Source: Bacteroidota bacterium
Lineage (GTDB): Bacteria > Bacteroidota > Bacteroidia > AKYH767-A > OLB10
Assembly: GCA_016713525.1 (NCBI GenBank)
Contig: JADJOZ010000007.1
Coordinates: forward strand, 372,001-436,000
Direction of reading: 5' to 3'
DNA length: 64,000 nucleotides
Position numbers and translations under genes: made by a program. This document shows positions 1 through 13,300 of the stretch, piece by piece. The notes below the pieces were generated by a model. That model saw nothing but the letters and a program-made list of their open reading frames with translations. It had not been told where the DNA came from and did no database searches. Each line of letters begins with the position of its first letter. The stretch's first letter is position 1.

Positions 1-134
1 CAATCGCCATAGCAAAGAGGTTGTTGCACAGTGACAGAGTCGATAGTGCAACCTCCGGCTCCAGATGCAAAAGCCTTTTGTACACTGCAAAAAAGAACCA
101 AAATGGTAAGAAATGGCAGTGTTTGAATTTTCAT
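1..134 (-). CDS. Secreted SprB-repeat-type protein, N-terminal fragment
   Basis: Seen: reading leftward from an ATG at 134, the frame stays open to the window edge. It encodes a clear Sec signal peptide (a short basic start, then a hydrophobic stretch ending in KAFA) followed by GGCTIDSVTVQQPLCYGD. The spacing of the DSV element and the Cys-x-Gly-Asp-like turn matches the repeat start seen dozens of times in the giant adhesin at 4391-13683. Inference: this is the start of another T9SS-exported SprB-repeat protein. Only 44 residues are visible, so neither its length nor its C-terminal sorting domain can be judged. It lies downstream of rarA on the same strand with a gap of about 127 bp, which contains a weak promoter-like TATTTTTG on the minus strand near 195-205. 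Confidence 0.6.
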   Translation of the reverse strand, partial: MKIQTLPFLTILVLFCSVQKAFASGAGGCTIDSVTVQQPLCYGD

Positions 135-261
135 GAAATCAAAATAAAAAGGTCGAAGCATGAGCAATGAGGGTTACAGGGATCATTTGCTTGCAAAAAT
201 ATATAATAATTTCCGGAATTTAATGGTAAAAAGCTACGGTTTTTCAACAGTCGGCAACTGA

Positions 262-1527
262 CTAATATCCGTAGTGATCCGTCCAGTTTTTGCGCAGCCA
301 GTTCCTCATGGTGACTTCCCTGTCGTTTTTTCCCGGTTCGAAAAAGCGCGTTCCTGAGATTTCATTGGGTAAATACTCTTGTTTGATAAAGTTTCCCGGA
401 AAATCGTGTGCATATTGATAGCCACTGCCATACTTCAGGTCTTTCAAGAGTTTAGTAGGTGCATTTCGCAGATGTAACGGAACAGCCAGATCCCCGGTTT
501 CTCTCACTTTAGCTTTTGCACCACGGATGGCGAGATAGGAAGCATTACTTTTCTCAGATGTTGCCAAATAGATAGCAGTCTGCCCCAGGATCAAATCACA
601 TTCCGGATAACCAATAAAATCGACAGCCTGAAAGCAACTGGTTGCCATCACCATTGCTGTAGGGTTTGCATTTCCAATATCTTCGGAAGCCAGAATAAGC
701 ATTCTGCGGGCAATAAATTTAGGATCCTCCCCTCCTTCAATCATTCTTGCCAGCCAATAAAGTGCACCATTGGGATCACTACCTCTCAAAGACTTTATGA
801 ATGCTGAAATAATATCATAATGTTGTTCTCCGGTTTTATCATAGAACTGAGTTTTTGTAGTAGCAATTTGTTTGACGAAGTTATTTGTGATTACCACTTC
901 ATTAGCTGGGGATGCATTGACAATCAATTCAAATAAATTGAGCAATTTTCTGGCATCACCACCGGATAACAAAAGCAATTGATCTGATTCTGCAATGGTA
1001 ATTTTTTTAGAAGCCATCAAAGGATCTTTAGTCATTGCGTGATTGAGCAATTTCAGAAGATCCTCCTTTCCTAGTTCTTCCAGCACATAAACCTGACATC
1101 TGGAAAGAAGTGGTTGAATAACTTCAAAAGAAGGATTTTCAGTGGTTGCGCCAATAAGTTTAATTACACCTTTTTCAACTGCAGCAAGCAGGGAATCCTG
1201 TTGTGATTTAGAGAACCTGTGAATTTCGTCGAGAAAAAGAATAGCCTGACCATCTTCAGTTGCCTTTGCAATTACTTCTCGCACTTCTTTCACGCCGGCA
1301 TTGACAGCACTTAGTGCATAAAAAGGCATATTGAATCCTGATGCAAAAATCCGGGCTAATGTCGTTTTACCAACGCCGGGTGGACCCCATAAAATCATGG
1401 ATGGCATAATTCCGCCATTGATAATTCTTTGAAAAATACCACTTTCACCAACAAGGTGGGACTGACCTACAACATCACTTAGTTTAGTTGGTCTTAATCG
1501 TTCTGCCAGTGGTTCAGATGAATTCAT
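262..1527 (-). CDS. rarA: Replication-associated recombination protein A (RarA/MgsA), AAA+ ATPase
   Basis: This AAA+ ATPase is related to clamp-loader and RuvB-type proteins and acts at stalled replication forks; in the family it works with SSB and RecA. Seen: 421 residues, the usual length. The start carries the family signature around LAERLRPTKLSDVVGQ. Walker A is GPPGVGKT (about 48-55), Walker B is ILFLDE (96-101), sensor 1 is GATTEN (126-131), and an SR arginine-finger pair sits near 142. The C-terminal half has the MgsA/RarA tetramerisation region, including the DIGNANP and YPEC segments. The ATG lies 9 nt beyond the stop of the upstream OmpA-family gene, so read-through transcription from the adhesin operon is possible. 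No frame problems were seen. Confidence 0.96.
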   Translation of the reverse strand: MNSSEPLAERLRPTKLSDVVGQSHLVGESGIFQRIINGGIMPSMILWGPPGVGKTTLARIFASGFNMPFYALSAVNAGVKEVREVIAKATEDGQAILFLDEIHRFSKSQQDSLLAAVEKGVIKLIGATTENPSFEVIQPLLSRCQVYVLEELGKEDLLKLLNHAMTKDPLMASKKITIAESDQLLLLSGGDARKLLNLFELIVNASPANEVVITNNFVKQIATTKTQFYDKTGEQHYDIISAFIKSLRGSDPNGALYWLARMIEGGEDPKFIARRMLILASEDIGNANPTAMVMATSCFQAVDFIGYPECDLILGQTAIYLATSEKSNASYLAIRGAKAKVRETGDLAVPLHLRNAPTKLLKDLKYGSGYQYAHDFPGNFIKQEYLPNEISGTRFFEPGKNDREVTMRNWLRKNWTDHYGY

Positions 1528-1536
1528 GGCAATGCT

Positions 1537-3458
1537 TTATCGAATCAGTTCAAGAACTTTAATCTCGACACGATTATTAACTGCATGATCTTCTTCAAGA
1601 CACAAAACACCGTCACGGCAATAATTAAGTAATTTTCCTTCGCCATAACCGATTGAAATAATTCTGGGGGCATCAATACCTTTATTAATCAGATACATGG
1701 CAATTTCATCAGATCTTTTTCGTGATAACAGCAAATTGTCGGTGAAAGAACCTCTGGAATCTGTGTGACAACCAATTTCGATTTGAATTTCAGGATTTAC
1801 TTCTAACAGATTAACCAGCGAATCGAGTCCGGATACAGATTCAGGAGTATATTCTTCCTTTTTTCCTTTAAATAAAATGGTGCGCCAAATAGCAGCTTTC
1901 TTCAAATCAATAGGAGATAAAACCAGCGAATCGGCAAATATCTCAGATTTCCGGATTCCTTTTGTGGAGATGATTACCGGCTCCGCATAAAAACCATTGG
2001 ATTTGACATACATTTTATAATCGGTGTTGCCGGTTAAAGGCATTTCCAATAAATGATTTACAGATGTTGCTAAAACAATTGCATTACCATTAGGGGTTGG
2101 TGCGTATAACGAAAAAACTACGAATCGATTTCTTAGTTTTTTTATCGGAAGCTTTCAGAGAAACCGAAAAAACCGGAGGATTTCTTTTGAAGGAATAAAT
2201 TTTGTCAGTGTTTTTTATTCTGTTCGATGAGAAAAAACCGGATGTATTGGTGGTATCAATAATAAATCCGAAATCATCTTTGGAAGAATTCACAGGCACC
2301 TGCAGATTTTCGACTTTCGACCAGGATTCTCCATCCCAGGAAGAAGCAAAAAATATCAAGACCACCCAAACCTATGTGTCCGTCGGAAGCAAAATACATC
2401 ACCGAGTCAGGAGCAAAAAACGGGAACATTTCATTTCCTTCAGTATTAATTTTAGGTCCCAGATTTTCCGGAGCAGACCATTGACCATTTTTTAAAGTGA
2501 CTTTATATAAATCTGTTCCGCCATATCCCCAAGGCATATCGGATACAAAATAAACTGATTTTCCATCAGGTGAAATTGCAGGATGTCCGACTGAATAATC
2601 GGGACTATTAAAGGGTAATTGGTTTTCTAGTTTCCATTGGTTACCATACAACTTCCCATAATATAATTTGAGCACGCTAATATCTTTCTGATTTTTCTCG
2701 ATTGTTTTTCCGGAATAATCGGAACGGGTAAAATAAATGGTAGTATTATCTTTAGAAAATACTGCAGGTCCTTCATCGTAAATGCCATTGATATCACCTT
2801 TTAGCAATTCGGGTTCAAGCCAGTTTTCGCCATCGGTTTTACGGGTAAAGAACAGATCGAGATATTCTTTACCTGTCCATGAACTACGGTCGCGCGGTTT
2901 ACCGGGAGCGGAACGATCAGAGAGAAATACAATGCCCTGGCGATAGAAAGCAGGACTGAAGTTATTCTCCATATCCTTATTTATTTTAGTGAGGGAAATG
3001 GCATAAACGGTAGTATCAATCAGAAACAAATGAATAGAATCGCATGCTTCAATCATTCGTTTCACTCTTTTATCGGATGCATCTAATTTTTGATATTCAC
3101 TAAACCAATATCTTGCTTCCGAATACTTGGCATTTTCCATGAGTACTTCAGCAAGTCTCAGTTTATATTCCGGAATAGCGTCCGGGGCTTTCACCAACCG
3201 CTTGTACCAGATTTCCGCTTTCAATGAATTGCCATTTTTCTGATAGCTATCGGCAAGTTTGGCAGCAGCATCGGTAATAAATGCTTTTCTGAGTACTTTT
3301 TCGAAATTGGGAATAGCACGTGCAAATGCGTATTGCTCGTAATAATTATTTGCAACTCTATAATTGTATTTTGTGCAGCTGCTAAATGATATAGACACCA
3401 CCATAAATGCGGCGACAAAATAAAATGCAATTTTAAATTTACTGACAAAAGTGTTCAT
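1537..3458 (-). CDS. PorE-like lipoprotein: TPR, PD40 propeller, CRD-like and OmpA C-terminal domains (two frameshifts)
   Basis: Seen: the N-terminus is a lipoprotein signal with Cys at SFSSC. It is followed by TPR-like helices (about 35-135), PD40/WD40-type beta-propeller repeats with SPDGKSVYFVSD and GLGGLDIF elements, a beta-sandwich region resembling a carboxypeptidase regulatory domain, and an OmpA-type peptidoglycan-binding domain (HTDSRG, then NNRVEIKV). This is the domain order of PorE, the T9SS protein that tethers the machinery to peptidoglycan. The gene is read here as one of about 639 residues. The frame breaks in two T6 runs of the coding strand (positions 2348-2353 and about 2114-2119); removing one T from each restores a continuous, family-like protein. 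It starts 2 nt after the porP/sprF-like gene, so the two are co-transcribed. A role as periplasmic anchor for the SprF/adhesin pair is inferred. Confidence 0.85.
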
Positions 3459-3460
3459 AA

Positions 3461-4384
3461 CTAAAAATACCTTGGTGTTTTCATTTTCAACACATTGAAT
3501 CCAAAGTCATATCCAATTACAATTTCATGTGATCCGGAAGAATAACTTTTAATTTCAGAGAGTGTATAATCGTAAGAATATCCGACTCTCAACTTCTTAT
3601 TTACCTGATATTCAAGAATAGCGGTTATAGCATCGGAAGAACGGTATGAAGCACCTACCCAGATAATATCACTGATGAGTACATTCAGGTTAAGGTCGTA
3701 TTGAAGTGGTGCATTAGATGCATACTTCACTAAAAATGAAGGTCTGAATTTAAGTTCACCTGCTGTGGCAATAATCATTCCGGAGGTAAGATAGTAATGG
3801 CGGCTCACTTTATGAACTTTCTCTACTTCAACATGCAGAGGCTGATCAGGGTCGTAAGAAATTAATTGAGGAACAGATAAACCGGCATAGAACTTATTGG
3901 AATAATAATAAACTCCGGCACCAAAATTAGGAAGGATATTGCTGAGGGAATTGGTTTCGTAAACCGGATCATCGGTATCCCAAACAGTTAGTTCTGAAAA
4001 TTTTGATTTAAAATAAGAGAATCCACCACTTAAACCCATAGATATCTTTCCGGTGTTCATTGGTATATGATATGCGTAGCTGCCATAAAAGTCGGTCTGA
4101 CTGGTAATTCCAATTTTATCATTTGAAATTACAGCTCCCAGTCCAACTTTCTGATTATTCAATGGTGCATGTAAACTGGCAATCTGAGAAGATGGTGCGC
4201 CTTCAAAGCCAGTCCATTGTTTTCTGGCAATAAGGGTAGTACTTACAAACTCCTTACTACCGGCGTAGGCGGGATTCACAAACAATCCGTTGAACATATA
4301 GTGACTGAATAGCGGATGTTGCTGCGCGTTAACAGAAGCTGCAAACATTGCCATAACTATAAAAATGTAATATTTATTTTTCAT
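3461..4384 (-). CDS. PorP/SprF family outer membrane protein (type IX secretion)
   Basis: Members of this family (TIGR03519) are outer-membrane beta-barrels. In Flavobacterium johnsoniae, SprF is required for secretion of the neighbouring adhesin SprB. Seen: 307 residues, a signal peptide ending ASVNAQQ, then the family hallmark HPLFSHYMFNGLFVNPAYAG, followed by alternating amphipathic strands such as KVGLGAVISNDKIGI and LRVGYSYDYTLSEI, and ending in an aromatic residue (RYF) typical of outer-membrane barrels. It begins 6 nt after the giant adhesin stop and is followed after 2 nt by the PorE-like gene. Inference: it is the dedicated partner for export or anchoring of that adhesin, whose sorting domain is of type B. 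Confidence 0.95.
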   Translation of the reverse strand: MKNKYYIFIVMAMFAASVNAQQHPLFSHYMFNGLFVNPAYAGSKEFVSTTLIARKQWTGFEGAPSSQIASLHAPLNNQKVGLGAVISNDKIGITSQTDFYGSYAYHIPMNTGKISMGLSGGFSYFKSKFSELTVWDTDDPVYETNSLSNILPNFGAGVYYYSNKFYAGLSVPQLISYDPDQPLHVEVEKVHKVSRHYYLTSGMIIATAGELKFRPSFLVKYASNAPLQYDLNLNVLISDIIWVGASYRSSDAITAILEYQVNKKLRVGYSYDYTLSEIKSYSSGSHEIVIGYDFGFNVLKMKTPRYF

Positions 4385-4390
4385 GGTTAT

Positions 4391-7300
4391 TTATCTTCTG
4401 ATATCGACATAAGTTGTAATAATCCGGTTGATACTTCTCACCTTAAAGATAACGAAGTAAGTACCTGCTGAAAGAGGTTCTCCTTTTTCATTTACCCCAT
4501 CCCAATCATTCCGGTACCCTGATTTTTCCCACACCTGATTTCCCCAACGATTGTAAACAACAATTGAATTATCGGGATAATCATCGAGTCCTTTAACGAA
4601 GAAGTAATCATTTTTCCCATCACCATTTGGTGTAAACCCATTTGGTAATTCGAGCGTTTCGATACATTCAGATGGATCATTAACAAAAATCACCAGGTCA
4701 GCTGAATCACTACAAGTACCATTAACAACGATCCATTTGAATACATTGGGTCCGGGATTTAATCCTGTTGCGATAGTAACTGCACTGGTAGAATCATCTA
4801 TAGTAGCATCACTGTTTACAATTTGCCAGTAACCAAATCCAAACTGTGGTGCTGTAGCATTCAACAAAACTGAATCGGCACAAACATCGCGGTTCACACC
4901 GGCGATAGCCTGAATTTGTGTGTTATAGGAAATTACAACCTGAGAAAATGCTGAGCAAATGCCATCAGTAACTACCCATTGGAATACATTTGCACCATTT
5001 GCCAGGTTAGTAACAACAGTATTGGCCTGAGTAGAATCAGCAAATGTTGCACTACCGCTTACGATAAGCCAGTAACCACTTCCTATGACAGGAGGATTTG
5101 CTGCAAGGGTATCTGAATTGATTCCACAAATTACTTTATTAGGACCTGCATTTGAGATTAACAATGGAGGCTGAGTTAATGTAAAAGATGAGGAACCGGT
5201 GCATCCCTGAGCATCGGTAACTGTAACTGTGTAAATTCCTGCAGCGAGACTACCAATACTATCTGACTGAGCAAAATTGCTCCATAAATAAGTATAAGGT
5301 ATAGTACCTCCTGAAGCTTGAACCTGAATACTTCCATCATTGCTTCCATTGCATGTAAGGTTAAACGTTCCGTTAAGTACGGGAACAAATGCATTTATAG
5401 TAATTGGATCCGGCTCATCAATAATTACCGAACGAATGGCTACACAACCTGTGGCATCCGTAATGGTTAAAGTATAAGTGAGATCACCTGGCAGGTTTGT
5501 TATCTGATTACCGGTTTGAGAAGTATTGCTCCAGCCATAAGTGTAAGGGAAAGTACCTCCGGAAACATTAACAATGATAAAACCGTCACTTGCTCCTGCA
5601 CAGGAAACGTTTCCTGAATCAATTACAGTAATTTCAGGTGCAGCAATATTACTGACTGTTGGTGAGAAAACTTTATCGCAACCATTTGCATCAGTTACAG
5701 TCAATGTATAAACACCAGCTGATAGTCCACCAATATTAGGTGTAATAGCACTGGTACTCCATAAGAAATCGTAACCGGGGACACCACCATTAATGGTTGT
5801 AGTAATAGAACCATTATTGCCGCTGCATGTAGCATCATTAATGACAAATGAAGAAGTAATTTCAGTTGGTTGTGTAAGTGTATTCGAATAAGTGGACGTA
5901 CATGAATTCTGATCGGTTACAGTCACTGTATAGGCACCTGCAATAACTCCTGTTAAGTCCTGTACCTGTGTGAGATTTGACCATAGATATGTGTATGGTA
6001 AAATTCCACCTGTTACTGAAATATAAATTCCTCCGGTTGAAGCACCGAAACATTTTACATTTACAACACTGTCAACTGCAATGATTGGACCGCCAATATT
6101 ATTTACAGTATAAGTGGCATTTTTAGTGCAACCATTTAAATCAGTGATGGTAACTGTGTACGTGTTAGCTGTGAGTGTATTAATTGTTTGTGCGACAGAA
6201 CCTGTATTCCACAAATAAGTATATCCGGGTGTTCCACCATATGGATATGTAGTTATTGCTCCATTAGAACCACCACAAGTTGCATTAGCTACTGTTGCAG
6301 AATCTGACAGCGCAGTTGGCTCAATGATTACAAAGGATTGGTTTTGCTGGCAAAGTCCGTCATCAGTGATGGTAACAGAATAATTTCCGGCAACGAGTCC
6401 TGTAACATCTTCAGTAACCTCACCATTAGACCAAAGATAAGTGTAAGGTGTTGTGCCTCCTGTAAGTGTTAAGTAAATAGCCCCGGTAGCAGCACCAAAG
6501 CATTTCACATCAACTATACTATCAACAACTACTGTAGGGCCTCCAATATCATTTACTGTTCCTGAAACAGAAAGCGAACATCCGTTGAAATCAGTGATGG
6601 TAACCGTGTAAGTACCCGAAGTTAATGATGAAGCTGTTTGAGTCAGTTGACCATCACTCCACAAATAAGAATAAGGAATAATACCACCTGAAGGATATAC
6701 AGTAACTGAGCCATTCGACTGACTGCAAAATGCATCAGCAACCACTGTTGAATCATTCAATAAAAGATCTGGCTCAGCTATTACAAAACTTTGGATTACT
6801 GAACATCCACCGGCAGTTACAGTAACTGTATAATTTCCAGGAGCTAATCCTGTTACATCCTGGGTAATTGCACCATTAGACCATAAGTAATTATAGGCAG
6901 GTGCTGAACCATTTACAGTAATATAAACACTTCCATCGGCAAGTCCGTTACAACTAACATCGAACACACTATCAATCTGTATTACATGAGCAGGAACTGA
7001 AGTGATGGTTACTGAATCAATAAGTACACAAGAATTGTCGTCGGTTACAGAAACAGTATATAAACCGGGCAAAAGACCTATAGCGGTTTGATTGGTTTGC
7101 CCGTTAGACCATAAATACGTATACCCTGGTGTTCCACCATACGGAAATACTTTGGCGGATCCATTCGCAAGGTTACAAGTGGCAGGATTAAAGTTCAAAG
7201 AATCCTGAAGCACATCAGGTTCAGTAACTGTATAGAATGCCGTATCGCGGCACAAGAAATTATCGGCAACAATAATTGAGTAGTTCCCTGCCTGAAGCGA

Positions 7301-10300
7301 AGAAATATCCTGGGTTAACTGGCCATTCGACCATAGATAAGAATAAGGATTTGTTCCTCCACTAACAGATATATAAATTCCACCATCATTTAATCCATTA
7401 CAAGAAACGTTAATGAGTGAATCGAGTGTAATTTGTGGTGCTCCTGAAAGTGCAACAACAAAGCTGCTGACTTTTGTGCAATTGTTTTTATCGGTGATAG
7501 TGACAGTATAGGTGCCTGATGTTAAGCCAGAAATTGTTGTTGTTGCATCACCGGTGTTCCAAAGAACATCATATGGAGTTGTTCCACCGTATGGATAAAC
7601 AGTAATTTCTCCATTGGCACTGCCACAAGCTTCCGGAGTCACCGATGCAGAATCATTGAGTACTGCAGGCTGACTTATAATACCTGATAAAGTAGTTGTA
7701 CAATTATTGAAGTCACTTACTGTAACTGTATATGTGCCAGCCACTACGCCTGTGAGATCCTGAGTGATTGCTCCACCTGTCCACAAATAAGTGTATGGAA
7801 TAGTTCCTCCTGAAGGAGTAATATAAATTGCACCATCATTTAATCCGAAACATGAAACGTTATCAACTGAATCGATCACAGCAGTTGGTCCGCCAATTCC
7901 TGAAACCGTTGCAGTATTAACAATTGTACATCCGTTATCGTCGGTGACGGTGACTGTATATGTACCGGTTGCAAGATTACTTATGGTTGGTGTACCGGCA
8001 CCAGTGTTCCACAAATAAGTGTATGGGGTTGTACCTCCAAATGCAACTGTAGTAATGGCTCCATTCGAAAGTCCGCATGTCGCATTGGTAACAATCATTG
8101 AATCCTGCAGTTGAGTTGGCTGTGTAATAGTTCCACTAAAGATTACAATACAATTATTAAAATCGGTTATGGTAACGGTATAAGTTCCTGCACCTACATT
8201 AGTAAGATCTTGCGAGAAAGAACCATTTGACCAAAGATAAGTGTATGGTATAGTGCCACCTGTGACAGTAATAAATATTCCACCTGTAGTTCCGCCAAAG
8301 CACTTAACATTTCGGATAGAATCAACTGCAACAACGGGACCGCCAGTACTGCTTATGTTAGCAAAATCAACTTTGGTACATCCAAATGCATCAGTGATTG
8401 TGACTGTGTAGGTTCCTGCTACTAGATTAAAAATAGTATTGGTAGTCTGTCCATTACTCCAAAGCACTGTATAAGGAGATGTGCCTCCATAGGGGAATAC
8501 GGTTGCATTTCCGGTAGGTGCTCCGCAATTAGCAGAAGCCACCTGAATAGAATCGTTCAGTACGGGTGATTGACCGATTGTGGCTGAGAGTGTGGATGAA
8601 CAAGAATTTGTATCTGTTATTGTTACTGTATATGTTCCTGATATCACATTCAATAAATCCTGAGTTAATGCTCCATTCGACCACAGATAAGAAAAAGGAG
8701 TTGCACTACCTGAAACGGAAATAAATATGGCACCGGTACTTGCTCCATTACATCTGACATTACGAACAGAATCGATTACGCCAACAGGTCCGCTTATATT
8801 TCCAACAACAGCAACAGCAGTCTTTGTACATAAATTGGCATCTCTTACAGTAACGGTATAACTTCCTGTAGCAAGAGAACTAATGGTTGCAGTTGTTTGA
8901 CCATTACTCCATAAATAAGTATAAGTTCCTGTACCACCGGAGGGGGTGACTGTGGCACTTCCATTTGCTAATCCACATGTAGCACTATTTGTTGAAACCG
9001 GAGCAAGTATAACGGAAGGTTGAGAAACAACTGTGTCAGCTATAGAAGTACATAAATTGGCATCAGTAACAGTTACAGTATAGCTACCTGCAATTACATT
9101 GGTGATATCCTGAGTAATTGCACCATTCGACCAAATGTATGAGAATGGAGATAATCCACCATTTACAGAAATGTATACTGCACCGGTGGCATTACCATTG
9201 CAATTAACATTTCGAACCGAATCAATTACTGCAACAGGTAATCCGATGGCACTAACCGTAGTTGTTCTGATTTTACTACATAAGTTGGCATCTCTGATTG
9301 TAACTGTGTATGAACCTGAGGCAAGTGAACTTAATGAGGATGTTGTTGCTCCGTATTCCACAAATAGGTGAATGGTGATGTTCCACCGAATGGAAACACA
9401 GAAATAGATCCATTATTCTGACCACATGTTGATGGAGTTACCTGAACAGAATCGTTTAATGCTACCGGCTGAGTAACAGTTCCGGATGCCGTTGCGGTGC
9501 AACCATTGGCATCTGTTGCAGTAACAGTATATGTTCCGGCAATTACATTGACTAAATCGAAACTCACAGCACCATTCGACCACAAGGCAGTACGCGGTGC
9601 TGTACCTCCCAATATGGATATATAAACTGCACCGTTTGTACCACCAAAGCAAGAAACATTTCTGACCGAATCAACAACAACGGAAGGTCCGGTTGCATTG
9701 GCAATGGTAACAGTTCTTGTTTTAAGACACAGGTTAAAGTCACGAATAGTAGCAGTATAAACACCAGGAATTAATCCCGTAATTGAACTTGTAGTTTGAC
9801 CACTACTCCACTGATAAGTATAGGGAGCGGTACCTCCATAAGAAAAAATTGAAGCAGTTCCATTTGCAACTCCACATGTAGCAGGAGAAAACTGAACAGA
9901 ATCAGCCAACACAGCAGGCTGAGTGATAATGGTATCGAATATTGCCTGACAAGAACTGAAATCGGTAACAGTTACAGTATATGTACCGGCAACAACATTA
10001 TTAATATCCTGAGTGATTGCACCGTTCGACCACACATAAGTATACGGTGACAATCCACCACTCACACTTATAAATACACCACCTGTTGCAGTTCCACTAC
10101 ATCTTGCATTCCGAACCGAATCGGAAGCAATGACGGGAGCTCCAATATTGCTGACATTAACTGATCTTTGTTTGGTACATAAATTCGCATCGGTTACAGT
10201 AACACTGTATACTGCGGCGCTGAGTGCTGAAATAGTCTGAGTTGTTTGAGCCGTGTTCCACAAGTATGAATATGGGCTCGTTCCTCCAAATGGAAAAATA

Positions 10301-13300
10301 GTAATACTGCCATTGGTACTTCCACAAGTTGCATTTGTTACCTGAACAGAATCGTTCAATGCAAATGGTTGCGTAACTATAGAACTTTGGGTGGCAGAAC
10401 AAAGATTCGCATCTCTGACAGTAACAGTGTAAGTGCCGGCAATAACATTAGAGATATCTTGTGTGATGGCACCATTAGACCATAAATAGGTATAAGGAGA
10501 TACACCACCGCTGGCAGAAATAAACACACCACCGGTTGCACCACCATTACAACGAACTGAACGAACGGAATCGACTGCAATGGCCGGTGACCCGGTATTA
10601 ATAATTGTTGAAGTACGCTGACGGGTACAAAGGTTCGCATCGGTGATGGTTACTGTGTAACTTGCAGCTGCCAAAGATGAAATGGTTGCAGTTGTTTGTG
10701 CATTACTCCAAAGATAAGTATAAGGAGATGTACCATTATAAGGGAAAACAGTTATACTGCCATTATTCAATCCGCATGTTGCATTAGTTACCTGTACAGA
10801 ATCGTTCAAAGCAACTGGTTGTGTTACTATAGCACTTTGCGTGGATGAACATAAATTCGCATCTCTCACCGTTACAGTATATGTTCCTGCAACAACATTG
10901 CTGATGTCTTGAGTTAAGGCACCATTCGACCAAAGATATGTATATGGAGTAACACCCCCGCTTGCAGAAATAAACACTCCTCCGGTTGCTCCGCCATTAC
11001 AACGAACGGCACGAACAGAATCAACTGCTATTACCGGTGAACCGGTATTTAAAACCGTGGAAGTGCGTTGACGGGTACAAAGGTTTGCATCGGTAATTGT
11101 TACAGTGTAACTTGCAGCTGCCAAAGATGAAATGGTTGCAGTTGTTTGTGCATTACTCCAAAGATAAGTGTAGGGAGAAGTTCCATTATAAGGGAAAACA
11201 GTGATGCTACCATTATTCAATCCACATGTTGCATTCGTTACCTGAACAGAATCGTTCAATGCAACAGGTTGTGTTACTATTGCACTTTGAGTTGCTGAAC
11301 ACAGATTTGCATCTCTCACAGTAACAGTGTAAGTGCCGGCAACAACATTGCTGATGTCTTGTGTGATGGCACCATTCGACCATAAATAGGTATATGGAGA
11401 TACACCACCGCTTGCAGAAATAAACACTCCACCGGTCGCTCCGCCATTACAACGAACGGCATGAACAGAATCGACTGCAATGGCCGGTGAACCGGTATTT
11501 ATAATTGTTGAAGTACGCTGACGGGTACAAAGGTTAGCATCGGTGATGGTTACTGTGTAACTTGCAGCTGCCAAAGATGATATGGTTGCAGTTGTTTGTG
11601 CATCACTCCAAAGATAGGTATAAGGTGATGTACCATTATATGGGAAAATAGTAATACTGCCATTATTCAATCCACATGTTGCATTTGTTACCTGAACAGA
11701 ATCGTTCAAAGCAACTGGTTGTGTTACAATGGCACTTTGCGTGGATGAACATAAACTTGCATCACTAACGGTTACCGTATATGTGCCGGCCACAACATTA
11801 TTGATATCTTGCGTAATGGCGCCATTCGACCATAAATACGAGTACGGAGTAACTCCGCCACTTGCAGAAATAAACACGCCACCGGTTGCTCCGCCATTAC
11901 AGGCAACTGCCCGAACTGAATCGACTGCGATCACCGGTGAACCTGTATTTAAAATTGTTGAAGTACGCTGACGGGTGCAAAGATTAGCATCGGTAATGGT
12001 AACTGTGTAAGTACCTGCTGTCAATGATGAGATGGTTGCTGTGGTCTGTGCATTGCTCCACAGATAGGTATAGGGAGATGTACCATCATAAGGAAAAACA
12101 GTGATGCTTCCGTTATTTGAACCACAAGAAGCGTTAGTTGTCTGTACCGAATCATTCAATGCAAATGGTTCCGTGACAGTAACAGGCAATGAAGCTGTAC
12201 AAAGATCTGCATCAGTTACTGTCACCGTATAAGTTCCAGCAGTCAAAGTATTAATATCATCAACTATTGCACCATTCGACCATAAATAAGTGAAGGGTGA
12301 AGCTCCATCCTGTACGGAAATAAAAATCGCTCCAGTTGATCCACCATTACATAAAACATTCTGAACAGAATCAATAATAATCTGTGGTGGATCAATAGCA
12401 TTCAGCTGAATAGTTTCAACATCAGCACAACCTAGAGAATCTGTAATAGTACAGGTATAATTTCCGGCAAGCAGATTTGATAGTGTTGCATTGGTACTTC
12501 CATCCGACCATAGATATGAAACAGGACCCGACCCACCGGTAAATGTTGTATTCAATTCGCCATTAGCAGCTGCGCATGTTGCTTCCTGTTGTGTAATCGC
12601 TAATTCAAGTAAATCGGGTTCGGTAATTACAAACGATTGCGTTGCAGTACATAAGGTTAAATCGGTTATGGTTACAGTGTATGTACCGGCAGCCAGATTA
12701 GTTACATCCTGAGTAATAGCACCATTTGACCAAAGATAAATTACAACAGGAATAGCAGCAAAAACATCAATGTAAATTGCACCATCATTACCACCATTAC
12801 ACGAAACATTGAAAACCGAATCAGTAACAATTTGACAGGCTCCTAAAGCATTTTGTACGATGGTATCGGCAGCTATAGAACAACCACTGTTATCTGTAAT
12901 TGTAACTGTAAATGTTCCGGGTAATAATCCTGTTAAGCCGGAAGTTATATCACTGGTCGACCATAAAAAAGAATATCCACCGGTTCCTCCGGTTGGTGAA
13001 CATAAAATTTCACCGTTAGGAGCACCAATAGCATCGGTAACAACAAAATTTGGGCGTATAATTTCAGGTTCGGTAATAACTGTATCAACTTGTGCGGGAC
13101 AATTATTCACATCTGTTAAATTCATTGAATAAGCTCCGGGACCAACTGAGTCGATATCTTCACTTATTTCGCCATTTGACCAACTATAAATATATGGACC
13201 AAGTCCACCAACGACTTCAAGTGCAATTGATCCATCACCAAAAGAAAAACAGGAGACATTTGAAACTGAAACGACATTAATATTGATTGGTGGTGGCTGT

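Noticed and set aside
2090..2365. Separate small gene inside the PorE-like locus
   Set aside because: It is the middle of the same protein in a shifted frame, between two T6 runs.
10150..12130. CRISPR-like or mobile-element repeats in the adhesin region
   Set aside because: The periodicity is 450 bp and in frame, coding SprB-type protein repeats.
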